Assembly (NCBI RefSeq): GCF_030704205.1
Contig: NZ_CP131913.1
Coordinates: forward strand, 682,001-746,000
Source: Halomonas alkalicola
GTDB taxonomy: Bacteria; Pseudomonadota; Gammaproteobacteria; Pseudomonadales; Halomonadaceae
DNA: 64,000 nt
Direction of reading: 5' to 3'
The translations under genes were made by a program, and so were the position numbers. Shown here one piece after another: positions 10,075 through 18,336 of the stretch. The notes below the pieces were generated by a model. The model was not told the DNA's origin. It did not search any database and saw only the letters and a list, made by a program, of their open reading frames with translations. How positions within the stretch are numbered: the first letter of the stretch is position 1; each line of letters starts with the position of its first letter.

Positions 10075-11276
10075 CGTACCACCCCTGCCCGTCTCAGCCG
10101 GGCGATATCGTCCGGCGTCAGCCCCATACCGGCCAGGATGGCATCGCTGTCCTGGCCGAGGCGCGGCGGCGCCACCTCGCTGGTGGCGGATTCGCCATCG
10201 AAGCGCAGGGGGTTGCCCACCTGGGGGACCTCAAGCTCGCCCCGCCTGAGGGTGCGGCGCATGGCGCGGTGCTGCACCTGGGGGTCGTCGAACACCTCGG
10301 TGAGGGTGTTGATGGGCCCGGCGGGAATGCCGCGCGCCTCCAGCTCGGCGAGCCACTCGTCCCGACCGCGGGTCATCAGGATCGCCTGGATCATCGGCAC
10401 CAGCACCTCGCGGTTGCCGACCCTCGCCGCGTTGGTGGCGTAGGCCGGGTCATCGGCCCACTCGGGGTGGCCGAGCAGGCGGGCGAAGCGGGCGAACTGG
10501 GCGTCGTTGCCCACGGTGAGCACCAGGTGACCATCGGCGCAGGCGAAGGCCTGGTAGGGGACGATATTGGGGTGGGCGTTGCCGTGGCGTTCCGGGTCGC
10601 GGCCCGAGACCAGGGCGTTGAGGGCCTGGTTGGCGAGCGTCGCCACCTGGACATCGAGCAGGGCCACGTCCACATGGCGCCCGACCCCGGTGCGCTCACG
10701 CTCCTGCAGCGCCGCCAGCACCCCCACGGTGGCGTAGAGCCCGGTCGTGACGTCGGTGATCGCCACGCCGGTCTTCATCGGCATGCCGTCGGGCTCGCCG
10801 CCGAGGCTCATCAGTCCGCCCATGGCCTGGATCATGAAGTCGTAGCCGGCGCGGTGGGCGTAGGGTCCCTCCTGGCCGAACCCGGTGATGGAGCAGCCGA
10901 TCAGCCGCGGGTTGAGGGCCCTGAGGCTCGGGTAGTCGAGGCCGTACTTGGCAAGCCCGCCCACCTTGAAGTTCTCCAGCAGGATATCGGCGCCCTCGGC
11001 CAGCCGGCGCACCAGCGCCTGGCCCTCCTCGGTGGCGATATCCACGGCCAGCGACTGCTTGCCACGGTTGGCGCAGAGGTAGTAGGCAGCCACCTGCTCC
11101 AGGGCATCGCCCTCGGCCAGCCACGGCGGCCCCCAGCCCCGGGTGTCGTCGCCGCGCTCGGGATGTTCGATCTTGATCACCCGGGCGCCCAGGTCGGCGA
11201 GCAGCTGGCCGGCCCAGGGACCGGCCAGCACCCGCGACATGTCGAGCACCGTGATGCCTTCCAGCGGTCCGCTCAT
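10071..11276 (-). CDS. CaiB/BaiF family (class III) CoA-transferase, probably glutarate-linked
   Basis: The 401-residue protein shows class III CoA-transferase features: [25 protein letters not shown] at the N-terminus, [29 protein letters not shown], and [14 protein letters not shown], whose Asp is the expected acyl acceptor. It moves CoA between carboxylic acids in the cytosol. Glutaryl-CoA dehydrogenase lies just upstream on the same strand, and in Pseudomonas a CaiB-type gene accompanies gcdH for glutarate activation, so glutarate is the likely substrate (inference). The 170-base gap to gcdH holds repeat copy 2. Its stop overlaps that of ppsR. Confidence 0.88.
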   Translation of the reverse strand: MSGPLEGITVLDMSRVLAGPWAGQLLADLGARVIKIEHPERGDDTRGWGPPWLAEGDALEQVAAYYLCANRGKQSLAVDIATEEGQALVRRLAEGADILLENFKVGGLAKYGLDYPSLRALNPRLIGCSITGFGQEGPYAHRAGYDFMIQAMGGLMSLGGEPDGMPMKTGVAITDVTTGLYATVGVLAALQERERTGVGRHVDVALLDVQVATLANQALNALVSGRDPERHGNAHPNIVPYQAFACADGHLVLTVGNDAQFARFARLLGHPEWADDPAYATNAARVGNREVLVPMIQAILMTRGRDEWLAELEARGIPAGPINTLTEVFDDPQVQHRAMRRTLRRGELEVPQVGNPLRFDGESATSEVAPPRLGQDSDAILAGMGLTPDDIARLRRAGVVR

Positions 11277-11316
11277 CTTGACTCCTTACAGAGCGTGTAG
11301 CCTACGGGGCTGTTCC

Positions 11317-11413
11317 GGCGACAAGCCTGCGAGGAGGCGCTGTGAATACCTCCCTGTACGCTACCGATTCCTTCCCTGGAATCGGACCTCCTCTTCGGCT
11401 TGCCCCCGGCGCC
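11317..11413. repeat. Dispersed structured repeat, copy 2
   Basis: Second copy of the 97-bp element at 6468-6564, about 86% identical by eye. Here the inner hairpin is GATTCC-ttccct-GGAATC (11366-11383). The stem bases differ from copy 1 on both sides, so pairing is kept. It lies between gcdH and the CoA-transferase gene and would be transcribed within their mRNA if they form an operon. Confidence 0.85.
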
Positions 11414-11446
11414 CCTTGTGATGGGCAACGTTGCAGCTGCCGCGGA

Positions 11447-12628
11447 TCAGCCGGTAAATGCCTGCAGGCCAGTCTGGGCGCGCCCCAGGATTAGGGCGTG
11501 GACGTCGTGGGTCCCCTCGTAGGTGTTGACGGCCTCGAGGTTCATCACATGGCGAATCACGTGGTACTCGTCGCTGATGCCGTTGCCGCCGTGCATGTCG
11601 CGGGCCACACGAGCGATGTCCAGCGCCTTGCCGCAGTTGTTGCGCTTGATCAGCGAGATCGCCTCGGGCACCAGCTGGCCGTCGTCGATCATGCGACCCA
11701 CGCGAAGCGCCGCCTGCAGGCCCAGGGTGATCTCGGTCTGCATGTCGGCGAGCTTCTTCTGGATCAGCTGGTTGGCGGCCAGCGGGCGGCCGAACTGCTT
11801 GCGGTCCATGGTGTAGTCGCGTGCCGCATGCCAGCACGCCTCGGCCGCGCCCATGGCGCCCCAGGCGATCCCGTAGCGGGCGCGGTTGAGGCAGGAAAAC
11901 GGGCCCTTGAGGCCGGTCACATTGGGCAGGCGCTGGTCGTCGGAGACCTCCACGTCCTGCATGGCGATCTGGCCGGTGATGGAGGCACGCAGGCTGAACT
12001 TACCCTCGATCTTGGGCGCGGTGAGGCCCTTCATGCCCTTCTCGAGGATGAAGCCGTTGATGACGCCCTCGTCATCCTTGGCCCACACCACGAAGACGTC
12101 GGCGATGGGAGAGTTGGTGATCCAGGTCTTGGTGCCGTTGAGGCGCCAGCCGCTGTCGGTGCGAGTGGCACGGGTGACCATGCCGCCCGGGTCGGAGCCG
12201 TGGTCGGGCTCAGTGAGGCCGAAGCAGCCGACCCATTCGCCGGTGGCCAGCCTGGGCAGGTACTTCTCGCGCTGGGCCTCGCTGCCGAAGGCGTGGATGG
12301 GGTACATCACCAGGCTCGACTGCACGCTCATGGCGCTGCGATAGCCGGAGTCGACCCGCTCCACCTCGCGGGCGACCAGACCATAGCTGACGTAGTTGAG
12401 CCCGGCGCAGCCGTAGCCGTCGATGGTGGAACCCAGCAGGCCGAGCTCACCCATCTCGTTCATGATCTCGCGGTGGAAGATCTCGTGGCGGTTGGCCTCC
12501 AGCACCCGGGGCAGGAGCTTCTCCTGGCAGTAGTCGTGGGCGGTCTGGTAGACCATGCGCTCGTCTTCGCTGAGCTGGTCGATCAGGCGGAAGGGGTCTT
12601 CCCAGGTGACGGGGGTGATCTGGCTCAT
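11447..12628 (-). CDS. gcdH: Glutaryl-CoA dehydrogenase
   Basis: FAD enzyme that oxidises and decarboxylates glutaryl-CoA to crotonyl-CoA in lysine, tryptophan and glutarate breakdown, passing electrons to ETF. The 393-residue length is normal. Visible features: acyl-CoA dehydrogenase signatures [16 protein letters not shown] and [17 protein letters not shown] segment, and the catalytic glutamate in [14 protein letters not shown] near the C-terminus. A GGAG ribosome site precedes ATG 12628. A palindrome 35-55 bases upstream of the start may be its operator. The CoA-transferase follows on the same strand. Confidence 0.95.
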   Translation of the reverse strand: MSQITPVTWEDPFRLIDQLSEDERMVYQTAHDYCQEKLLPRVLEANRHEIFHREIMNEMGELGLLGSTIDGYGCAGLNYVSYGLVAREVERVDSGYRSAMSVQSSLVMYPIHAFGSEAQREKYLPRLATGEWVGCFGLTEPDHGSDPGGMVTRATRTDSGWRLNGTKTWITNSPIADVFVVWAKDDEGVINGFILEKGMKGLTAPKIEGKFSLRASITGQIAMQDVEVSDDQRLPNVTGLKGPFSCLNRARYGIAWGAMGAAEACWHAARDYTMDRKQFGRPLAANQLIQKKLADMQTEITLGLQAALRVGRMIDDGQLVPEAISLIKRNNCGKALDIARVARDMHGGNGISDEYHVIRHVMNLEAVNTYEGTHDVHALILGRAQTGLQAFTG

Positions 12629-12662
12629 GGAGAGGGCTCCGTGGGTTGGCGATGGGTAATTT

Positions 12663-12683
12663 CTACATTTTCAACAAATGTAG
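12663..12683. promoter_or_regulatory. Palindrome upstream of gcdH, candidate operator
   Basis: CTACATTT-TCAAC-AAATGTAG is a perfect 8-bp inverted repeat with a 5-base centre, 35 bases upstream of the gcdH start. It is AT-rich against a GC-rich background and has no T-run, so an operator is more likely than a terminator. The binding regulator is not in this window. Confidence 0.6.
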
Positions 12684-12709
12684 ACCACGAGCGCCCACCT
12701 GCCAAGCAT

Positions 12710-12733
12710 AAAAAAGGCCCCCCGAAGGGGGCC
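12710..12733 (-). terminator. Rho-independent terminator (minus strand)
   Basis: Stem GGCCCCC/GGGGGCC (12716-12722 with 12727-12733) with a 4-base loop. On the minus strand a run of six T follows (complement of 12710-12715). It terminates the amidohydrolase transcript upstream of gcdH. Confidence 0.85.
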
Positions 12734-12820
12734 AGGTGGAGCACGCCAGCTCACTCGTCGATCGCCAGGTGGTTCAGCGATCATGCCCAACACACTGCGA
12801 ACGGCGGGCCAGAACCTTAA

Positions 12821-14455
12821 TCATTCCTTACATATCAATTGATTACTGTATCGATGACCTGCCAGGGAGGGGAAAGGCACCTTCATACACCATGCCGCAC
12901 TGCACCATCCGGGCGCCCCACCGGTGCGAAATGCGCCATGGCGAGGCAGGGGCCCGGGTAAGAAGCGCCGGCCATCCTCAACCCTCCCCCAGGCGATCCT
13001 TGTGGATGCGCCCCCCTTCATGATCAGGCGCAGGTTGCGCTCCGGGTCGTTGAGGAAGTCGAGGTCGCGGCTCGGGTCGCCGTCGACCACCAGCAGGTCG
13101 GCCAGGGCGCCGGGCTCGATACGCCCGAGGGTGCCGGCATAGGGGGCGCGCGGGCCCGAGAGCGCGAGCAGCTCGCCGTTGCGCCCGGTGGCCATGGCCA
13201 GGGCCGTCAGCGGGTCGTAGAAGCGGGTGAGTTTGGCCAGGTGGCGCAGCTGGTTCGGCGTGTTCTGGGGGCTGAAGAGGATATCGGTGCCCCAGGCCGT
13301 CTTCACGTCGAAGCGCTGGGCCAGCTCATAGGCGCGCAGCGTGCCCTCGGCCACCCGGCGCTGGGATTCGCGGCGCGCGGCGTCGGGATAGACATTGGCA
13401 TCCTCATCCTGCAGGAAGGGCTGCAGGCTCCACCAGGCGCCTTCCCCGGCCATCATGCGCACGCTCTCCTCGTCGGCCAGCTGGCCATGCTCGATGGAGC
13501 GCACCCCGGCCCGCAGGGCGCGCTGGATCCCCCGCGGCGTGTAGACGTGCACCATCACGTAGGTGCCCCAGTCCTCGGCGGCCTCCACCGCGGCGCGCAG
13601 CTCGCGCTCGGTAAACTGGGTGCTGTCCAGGGGATCGTAGGTGGAGGCGACCCCCCCACCGGCCATCAGCTTGATCTGGGAGGCGCCCAGCATCAGCTGC
13701 TCCCGGGTGCGGCGCAGCACCTCGGCCTCGCCGTCGGCGATCGCCGCCACCCCCTGGCGCTCCTGCTCGCTGAGCGGCGTGGCGCTGCCGCGGGGCACCT
13801 CGTGGCGCATGCGGAAGTCGCCGTGGCCCGACGTCTGGGAGATCATGGCGCCGGCGGGAAAGATCCGGGGCCCGGTCATGATGCCCTCATCGATGGCGCG
13901 CTTGAGCGCAAACGAGGGACCGCCCACGTCGCGCACGCTGGTCACCCCGCGCATCAGGGTGCGCTCCGCCTCCCGGGCCGCCACCAAATGCACGTAACCC
14001 ACGTCGGCGGTCATCGCCGCCACCTGAGTGATGCCCACCAGGGTGGTGTGCCAGTGGGCGTCGATCAGCCCCGGCATCAGCACCCGACCGCCGCAGTCGA
14101 TCACCTCGGCCCCCTCGGGGTAGGCGTCACCAGGCAGAAGCGCCGAGATGCGCCCCGCCTCTACCCGCACCGCCACATCGTCGCGCAGCGGCGCCCCGCT
14201 GCCGTCGAACAGACGCAGGCGGGTCAGCAGCAGCGGACCCTCGCGCTCCTTCGGCGCCTCCCCCACCGCGGAGGGGGCGTGCAGGCCGGCAAACAGCGCC
14301 ATGACGGCGGCGGTTCCGCCCAGGAACTGGCGGCGGCTGATCTCCGCCATCATGCGCTCGTGGAAGCGCTGGAGCAGCGGCGAGCCGCAGCAGCAGGCCC
14401 CGTGAGCGTGGGCGTGAAGCCCTGCGAGGTGAGTGGGTTGAAGCGGCTGAGGCAT
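12821..14455 (-). CDS. Metal-dependent amidohydrolase with Tat-type signal (C-terminus apparently frameshifted)
   Basis: Imidazolonepropionase/prolidase-like amidohydrolase. The core has VLMPGLIDAHWHTT (metal HxH), GASQIKLMAGGG (carboxylated-Lys region), VMVHVYT and SIEHGQL histidines and AWGTDILF (metal Asp). A Tat-like motif SRRQFLGG plus hydrophobic stretch sits near residue 40, after an unusual His/Cys-rich leader (HAHAHGACCC). ATG 14455 is chosen for the AAGGAA six bases upstream. Adding one G to the six-G run (complement of 13011-13016) yields the family-like ending KGGRIHKDRLGEG with a stop at 12978-12980; as sequenced, the frame runs on through ~50 non-homologous residues to 12821. 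Substrate unknown. Confidence 0.8.
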   Translation of the reverse strand: MPQPLQPTHLAGLHAHAHGACCCGSPLLQRFHERMMAEISRRQFLGGTAAVMALFAGLHAPSAVGEAPKEREGPLLLTRLRLFDGSGAPLRDDVAVRVEAGRISALLPGDAYPEGAEVIDCGGRVLMPGLIDAHWHTTLVGITQVAAMTADVGYVHLVAAREAERTLMRGVTSVRDVGGPSFALKRAIDEGIMTGPRIFPAGAMISQTSGHGDFRMRHEVPRGSATPLSEQERQGVAAIADGEAEVLRRTREQLMLGASQIKLMAGGGVASTYDPLDSTQFTERELRAAVEAAEDWGTYVMVHVYTPRGIQRALRAGVRSIEHGQLADEESVRMMAGEGAWWSLQPFLQDEDANVYPDAARRESQRRVAEGTLRAYELAQRFDVKTAWGTDILFSPQNTPNQLRHLAKLTRFYDPLTALAMATGRNGELLALSGPRAPYAGTLGRIEPGALADLLVVDGDPSRDLDFLNDPERNLRLIMKGGASTRIAWGRVEDGRRFLPGPLPRHGAFRTGGAPGWCSAAWCMKVPFPSLAGHRYSNQLICKE

Positions 14456-14624
14456 GACGGGTTCCTTCAACATGGCGCTGCGCGGCCGGTTAGCGCCCAC
14501 GCGGTTACCGTTTGACACTAGCGCGCTCTTCTGGCCGCAGCCAGCCCCGTTCGCGGCCGATGCGCTTGATGCCGTCGGCTCGGATCGCGCATTCTGCATG
14601 CTTTCCTTTTACGGAGAGCACCGC

Positions 14625-15512
14625 GTGACGAATTCCCAACTCGGCTTTATCGGGCTTGGCCTGATGGGCGACCCCATGACCCGCCGGCTGCTGGAGGCCG
14701 GCTTCGATGTGACCGTCTGGAACCGCACCCCCGCCAAGGCCGAGGCGCTGGGCCAGGCCGGCGCCCGGGTGGCCGCCAGCGTCGGCGAGCTGGTGGCCAG
14801 CGTGGAGGTGGTGATGCTCTGCCTGGCCAATACCGCCGTGGTGGAGCAGGTGGTGTTCGGCGAGGGCGGCGTGGCGGCGCATGGCCGCCCGGGCCAGACC
14901 CTGATCGACCTTTCCAGCAGCGACCCGGCGGCCACCCGCGACTTCGCCGCCCGGCTCGAGGCGCAGTGCGGGATGCGCTGGATCGACTGCCCGGTCTCCG
15001 GCGGCGTGGCCGGCGCCGAGGCCGGCAGCCTGGTGATGATGGCCGGCGGCGAGGCGGACGCCATCGACGCCATCCGCCCGGCCCTCGCCCCCATGGCCGC
15101 CCGGGTCACCCACATGGGGCCGGTGGGCGCCGGCCAGGTCACCAAGGTGTGCAACCAGATGGTGGTGGGCTGCCAGGCCGCGGTGCTCGCCGAGATGGTG
15201 GCGCTGGCCGAGGCCAGCGGCGTGGAGGCCACCCGCCTCGTCGAGGCGCTCTCCGGGGGCTTCGCGGACTCGAAGCCTTTCCAGATCCTCACCCCGCGCA
15301 TGGCGACGAGCGACTTCGCCGACCCGCCCTGGCACCTGCGCACCCTGCTCAAGGACCTCGACCTGGCGGTGGCCCAGAGGCAGCGCAGCGGCAGCCCCAC
15401 CCCCATGAGCGCCCTCGCCGCCCAACTGATGCGCGCCCATGCCACCCGCGGCCACGCCGAGCACGACCCGGCAATCCTGGTGGAGGCCTACCGCCCACCG
15501 CAGCGGGGGTGA
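14625..15512 (+). CDS. NAD(P)-dependent beta-hydroxyacid dehydrogenase (3-hydroxyisobutyrate dehydrogenase family)
   Basis: The 295-residue protein has the Rossmann motif GFIGLGLMGDPMTRRLLEAG, the nucleotide-specificity region VWNRTPAKAE, the substrate loop DCPVSGGVAGAEAGSL and the catalytic lysine in GQVTKVCNQM. These define the family of 3-hydroxyisobutyrate dehydrogenase, tartronate semialdehyde reductase and GLYR1-like enzymes. The substrate cannot be chosen from sequence. The GTG start at 14625 has GGAG ten bases upstream and gives the normal N-terminus; an in-frame ATG at 14599 is the alternative. Confidence 0.87.
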   Translation: MTNSQLGFIGLGLMGDPMTRRLLEAGFDVTVWNRTPAKAEALGQAGARVAASVGELVASVEVVMLCLANTAVVEQVVFGEGGVAAHGRPGQTLIDLSSSDPAATRDFAARLEAQCGMRWIDCPVSGGVAGAEAGSLVMMAGGEADAIDAIRPALAPMAARVTHMGPVGAGQVTKVCNQMVVGCQAAVLAEMVALAEASGVEATRLVEALSGGFADSKPFQILTPRMATSDFADPPWHLRTLLKDLDLAVAQRQRSGSPTPMSALAAQLMRAHATRGHAEHDPAILVEAYRPPQRG

Positions 15513-15588
15513 TTTGTCGCCATCGCCGCCCTTCCGTACACTTGTTCGAAAATCCCCATTCCTGACGATCTGTCGAGGCACACACTCC

Positions 15589-16443
15589 ATGGCGTTTGAT
15601 TCCACTGCGACCTATGTCGCCACCGAGGCCCTGAAACAGGCGGTCAACGCCGCCGTGACCCTGGAGCGCCCGCTGCTGATCAAGGGCGAGCCGGGCACCG
15701 GCAAGACCCTGCTCGCCGAGGAGCTGGCGGCCTCCCTGGGCACCCGCCTGATCACCTGGCACATCAAGTCCTCCACCAAGGCCGCCCAGGGGCTCTACGA
15801 GTACGACGCGGTGAGCCGCCTGCGCGACTCCCAGCTGGGCGTCGAGGGCGTGGAGAACGTCGCCAACTACATCAGGCCCGGCAAGCTCTGGGAGGCCTTC
15901 AGCGCCAGCGAGCGGGTGGTACTGCTCATCGACGAGATCGACAAGGCGGACATCGAGTTTCCCAACGACCTGCTCCACGAGCTGGATCGCATGGCGTTCC
16001 ACGTCTATGAGACCGGCGAGACCGTGACCGCGCGCCACCGCCCGATCATCGTGATCACCTCCAACAACGAGAAGGAGCTGCCCGACGCCTTCCTGCGCCG
16101 CTGCTTCTTCCACTACATCGAGTTCCCCGACCGGGCGACCATGCAGGCCATCGTCGACGTGCACTTCCCCGACATCGCCCCGAAGCTGGTGGGCGAGGCG
16201 CTGGAGGTGTTCTTCGAGCTGAGGGAGGCCCCGGGCCTCAAGAAGAAGCCCTCCACCTCGGAACTGGTGGACTGGCTGAAGCTTCTGATGGCCGACGAGC
16301 TGGCCCGAGAGGCGCTCTACCACCGCGACCCGGTGAAGGCGATCCCACCGCTGGCCGGGGCGCTGGTCAAGAACGAGCAGGATACCCAGCTGCTGGAGCG
16401 GCTGGCCTTCATGCTGCGTCGCCAGGGCAACCAGAGGCGCTGA
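15589..16443 (+). CDS. MoxR-family AAA+ ATPase
   Basis: The 284-residue AAA+ protein has Walker A GEPGTGKT near residue 30, Walker B VVLLIDEIDKAD near residue 115, and the sensor segment IIVITSNNEKELPDAFLRRC. It resembles the MoxR/CoxD group, chaperone-like ATPases that work with a VWA-domain partner to insert metals or activate enzymes. The partner gene follows three bases after the stop, so they form an operon. The target enzyme is not encoded nearby. Confidence 0.9.
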   Translation: MAFDSTATYVATEALKQAVNAAVTLERPLLIKGEPGTGKTLLAEELAASLGTRLITWHIKSSTKAAQGLYEYDAVSRLRDSQLGVEGVENVANYIRPGKLWEAFSASERVVLLIDEIDKADIEFPNDLLHELDRMAFHVYETGETVTARHRPIIVITSNNEKELPDAFLRRCFFHYIEFPDRATMQAIVDVHFPDIAPKLVGEALEVFFELREAPGLKKKPSTSELVDWLKLLMADELAREALYHRDPVKAIPPLAGALVKNEQDTQLLERLAFMLRRQGNQRR

Positions 16444-16446
16444 CCC

Positions 16447-17637
16447 ATGTTTATCGGCCTGTTCGAGACCCTGAAGCGTGCCGGGGTGCCGGTGTCGCTG
16501 CGCGAGCTGCTCGATCTCCACGCCGCGGTTGAGCGCGGCGTTGTGTTCGCCGACATGGAGGCCTTCTACCAGCTGGCGCGCACCGTGATGGTCAAGGACG
16601 AGCGCCACTTCGACCGCTTCGATCGTGCCTTCGCCGCCTGGTTCGAGGGGCTCGAGAACCTGGATGCCGCCATCGAGGCGCTGATCCCGGACGACTGGCT
16701 GCGCCGGGAGTTCGAGAAGCAGCTCTCCGAGGAGGAGAAGGCACAGATCGAGTCCCTGGGCGGGCTCGAGAAGCTGATCGAGACCTTCAAGCAGCGCCTC
16801 GAGGAGCAGAAGGAGCGCCACGCCGGCGGCAACAAGTGGATCGGCACCGGCGGCACCAGCCCCTTCGGCGCCTACGGCTACAACCCCGAAGGCATCCGCA
16901 TCGGCCAGGAGGGCTCCCGCCACCGCCGGGCGGTGAAGGTGTGGGACGAGCGGCGCTTCCGCGACTACGACGACTCCCTGGAGCTTGGCACGCGCAACAT
17001 CAAGATGGCGCTGCGAAGGCTGAGGAAGTTCGCCCGTCAGGGGGCGGCGGAGGAGTTCGACATCGACGCCACCATCCGCGAGACCGCGCGCGACGCCGGC
17101 CTGCTCAACGTGCAGATGCGCCCGGAGCGCCACAACGCGGTGAAGGTGCTGCTGCTGCTCGACGTGGGCGGCTCCATGGACGACCACATCCGTACCTGCG
17201 AGGAGCTCTTCTCCGCGGCACGCTCGGAGTTCAAGCACCTGGAGGCCTACTACTTCCACAACTGCCTCTACGAGGGGGTGTGGCGCAACAACGCTCACGA
17301 CCAGACAAGACGCCACGCCGAGCGCATCCCGACCATGGACGTGCTGCACACCTACGGCGAGGACTACCAGGTGGTGATCGTCGGCGATGCCGCCATGTCG
17401 CCGTATGAGATCACCCATCCCGGCGGCAGCGTCGAGCACTTCAACGATGAGGCCGGCGCGGTGTGGCTCGAGCGCCTGGTGCACAAGTTCCCACGCCTGG
17501 CCTGGCTCAACCCCATGCCGCGGCGCGCCTGGGAGTATACCCACTCCACCCAGCTGATCCGCCAGCTGATCGACGACCGCATGTACCCCATGACCCTTGA
17601 GGGGCTGGAGAGCGCCATGCGGGACCTGGCCCGGTAG
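16447..17637 (+). CDS. VWA-domain protein, CoxE-like partner of MoxR
   Basis: The 396-residue protein has an N-terminal helical part (1-130) and a C-terminal von Willebrand A domain starting at VKVLLLLDVGGSMDDH. The metal-ion-dependent adhesion motif reads DVGGS rather than the classical DxSxS, a variant common in CoxE-type proteins. It lies three bases after the MoxR gene. The pair is expected to act as an ATP-driven maturation machine for an unidentified client. Confidence 0.87.
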   Translation: MFIGLFETLKRAGVPVSLRELLDLHAAVERGVVFADMEAFYQLARTVMVKDERHFDRFDRAFAAWFEGLENLDAAIEALIPDDWLRREFEKQLSEEEKAQIESLGGLEKLIETFKQRLEEQKERHAGGNKWIGTGGTSPFGAYGYNPEGIRIGQEGSRHRRAVKVWDERRFRDYDDSLELGTRNIKMALRRLRKFARQGAAEEFDIDATIRETARDAGLLNVQMRPERHNAVKVLLLLDVGGSMDDHIRTCEELFSAARSEFKHLEAYYFHNCLYEGVWRNNAHDQTRRHAERIPTMDVLHTYGEDYQVVIVGDAAMSPYEITHPGGSVEHFNDEAGAVWLERLVHKFPRLAWLNPMPRRAWEYTHSTQLIRQLIDDRMYPMTLEGLESAMRDLAR

Positions 17638-17659
17638 GGGCCGTCGTCGCCCGCGGCCG

Positions 17660-18232
17660 CTAGAGGGTCTCCCCCGCCGCGGCCCCGGGCAGGTAGTGGA
17701 TGACGTCATGGAAGCGCAGCGGCGCCTCGCCGAGGCTGCGCATGACGTGGTGGCAGTCCGCCTGGAAACGCAGCGCCTCGCCGGGCCGCAGCCGCTGCTC
17801 CTCCGCCTCGCCCAGGGTCAGGCCCAGCTCACCTTCCAGCACCACGATGTGCTCCACCACCCCCGCGGCGTGGGGCGAGGACTCGCTCGCCGCCCCGGGG
17901 GCCAGCGCGATCTCGAACATCTCGAAGCCCAGCAGGGGGTCATAGGGAAAGATCACCGTCGCCTGCATGCCCACGGCGTCGCGCCCCCAGCGCGTCTCGC
18001 CGGCGGGTCCCGCCTCGCTGCCCGGCGCTCCGAACAGCGACGAGAAGGAGACCGAGAAGCCGCTGGCGATCTTCCACAGCGTCGACACCGTGGGGCTCGA
18101 CTCGCCCCGCTCGATCTGCCCGAGCATCGCCTTGCTGACCCCGGTGGCCCGAGCGGCCGCCTCCAGGCTCCAGCCCCGCGCCTGGCGCAGGGCCTTGAGC
18201 CGCTGCGCGATATGAGTGGCGATCTCCTGCAT
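17660..18232 (-). CDS. XRE-type regulator with C-terminal cupin domain
   Basis: A 190-residue regulator. An HTH_3 domain lies at about residues 8-65 (LKALRQARGWSLEAAARATGVSKAMLGQIE) and a cupin at about 110-180 (PHAAGVVEHIVVLEGELGL). Such proteins usually sense a small ligand through the cupin and control an adjacent transporter. ATG 18232 is chosen for GGAGG 7 bases upstream; the frame is open further but upstream codons look non-coding. It is divergent from the BenE-like transporter, with two matching 16-base operator-like sites in between. Confidence 0.88.
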   Translation of the reverse strand: MQEIATHIAQRLKALRQARGWSLEAAARATGVSKAMLGQIERGESSPTVSTLWKIASGFSVSFSSLFGAPGSEAGPAGETRWGRDAVGMQATVIFPYDPLLGFEMFEIALAPGAASESSPHAAGVVEHIVVLEGELGLTLGEAEEQRLRPGEALRFQADCHHVMRSLGEAPLRFHDVIHYLPGAAAGETL

Positions 18233-18255
18233 GGAAAATCCTCCCGAAACGACTT

Positions 18256-18271
18256 GTGCGCTATAACGCAC
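18256..18271. promoter_or_regulatory. Operator-like site 1 for the XRE-cupin regulator
   Basis: GTGCGCTATAACGCAC has inverted ends GTGCG/CGCAC. It lies in the divergent promoter region, 24 bases upstream of the regulator start. A close relative is 37 bases away. Confidence 0.55.
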
Positions 18272-18292
18272 GATGGTAGGGTGCCGCCTATT

Positions 18293-18308
18293 GTACGTCA
18301 TAACGCAC
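18293..18308. promoter_or_regulatory. Operator-like site 2 for the XRE-cupin regulator
   Basis: GTACGTCATAACGCAC matches site 1 at 13 of 16 positions and keeps the right half intact. It lies 28 bases before the transporter start, so binding could block both divergent promoters. Confidence 0.5.
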
Positions 18309-18336
18309 GGCCGGCGACAGCCGGGAGGAGCCCGAG

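Noticed and set aside
15349-17709. A 786-codon minus-strand open frame over the MoxR and VWA genes
   Set aside because: Antisense shadow of two well-recognised genes, with shadow-like composition and no motif.
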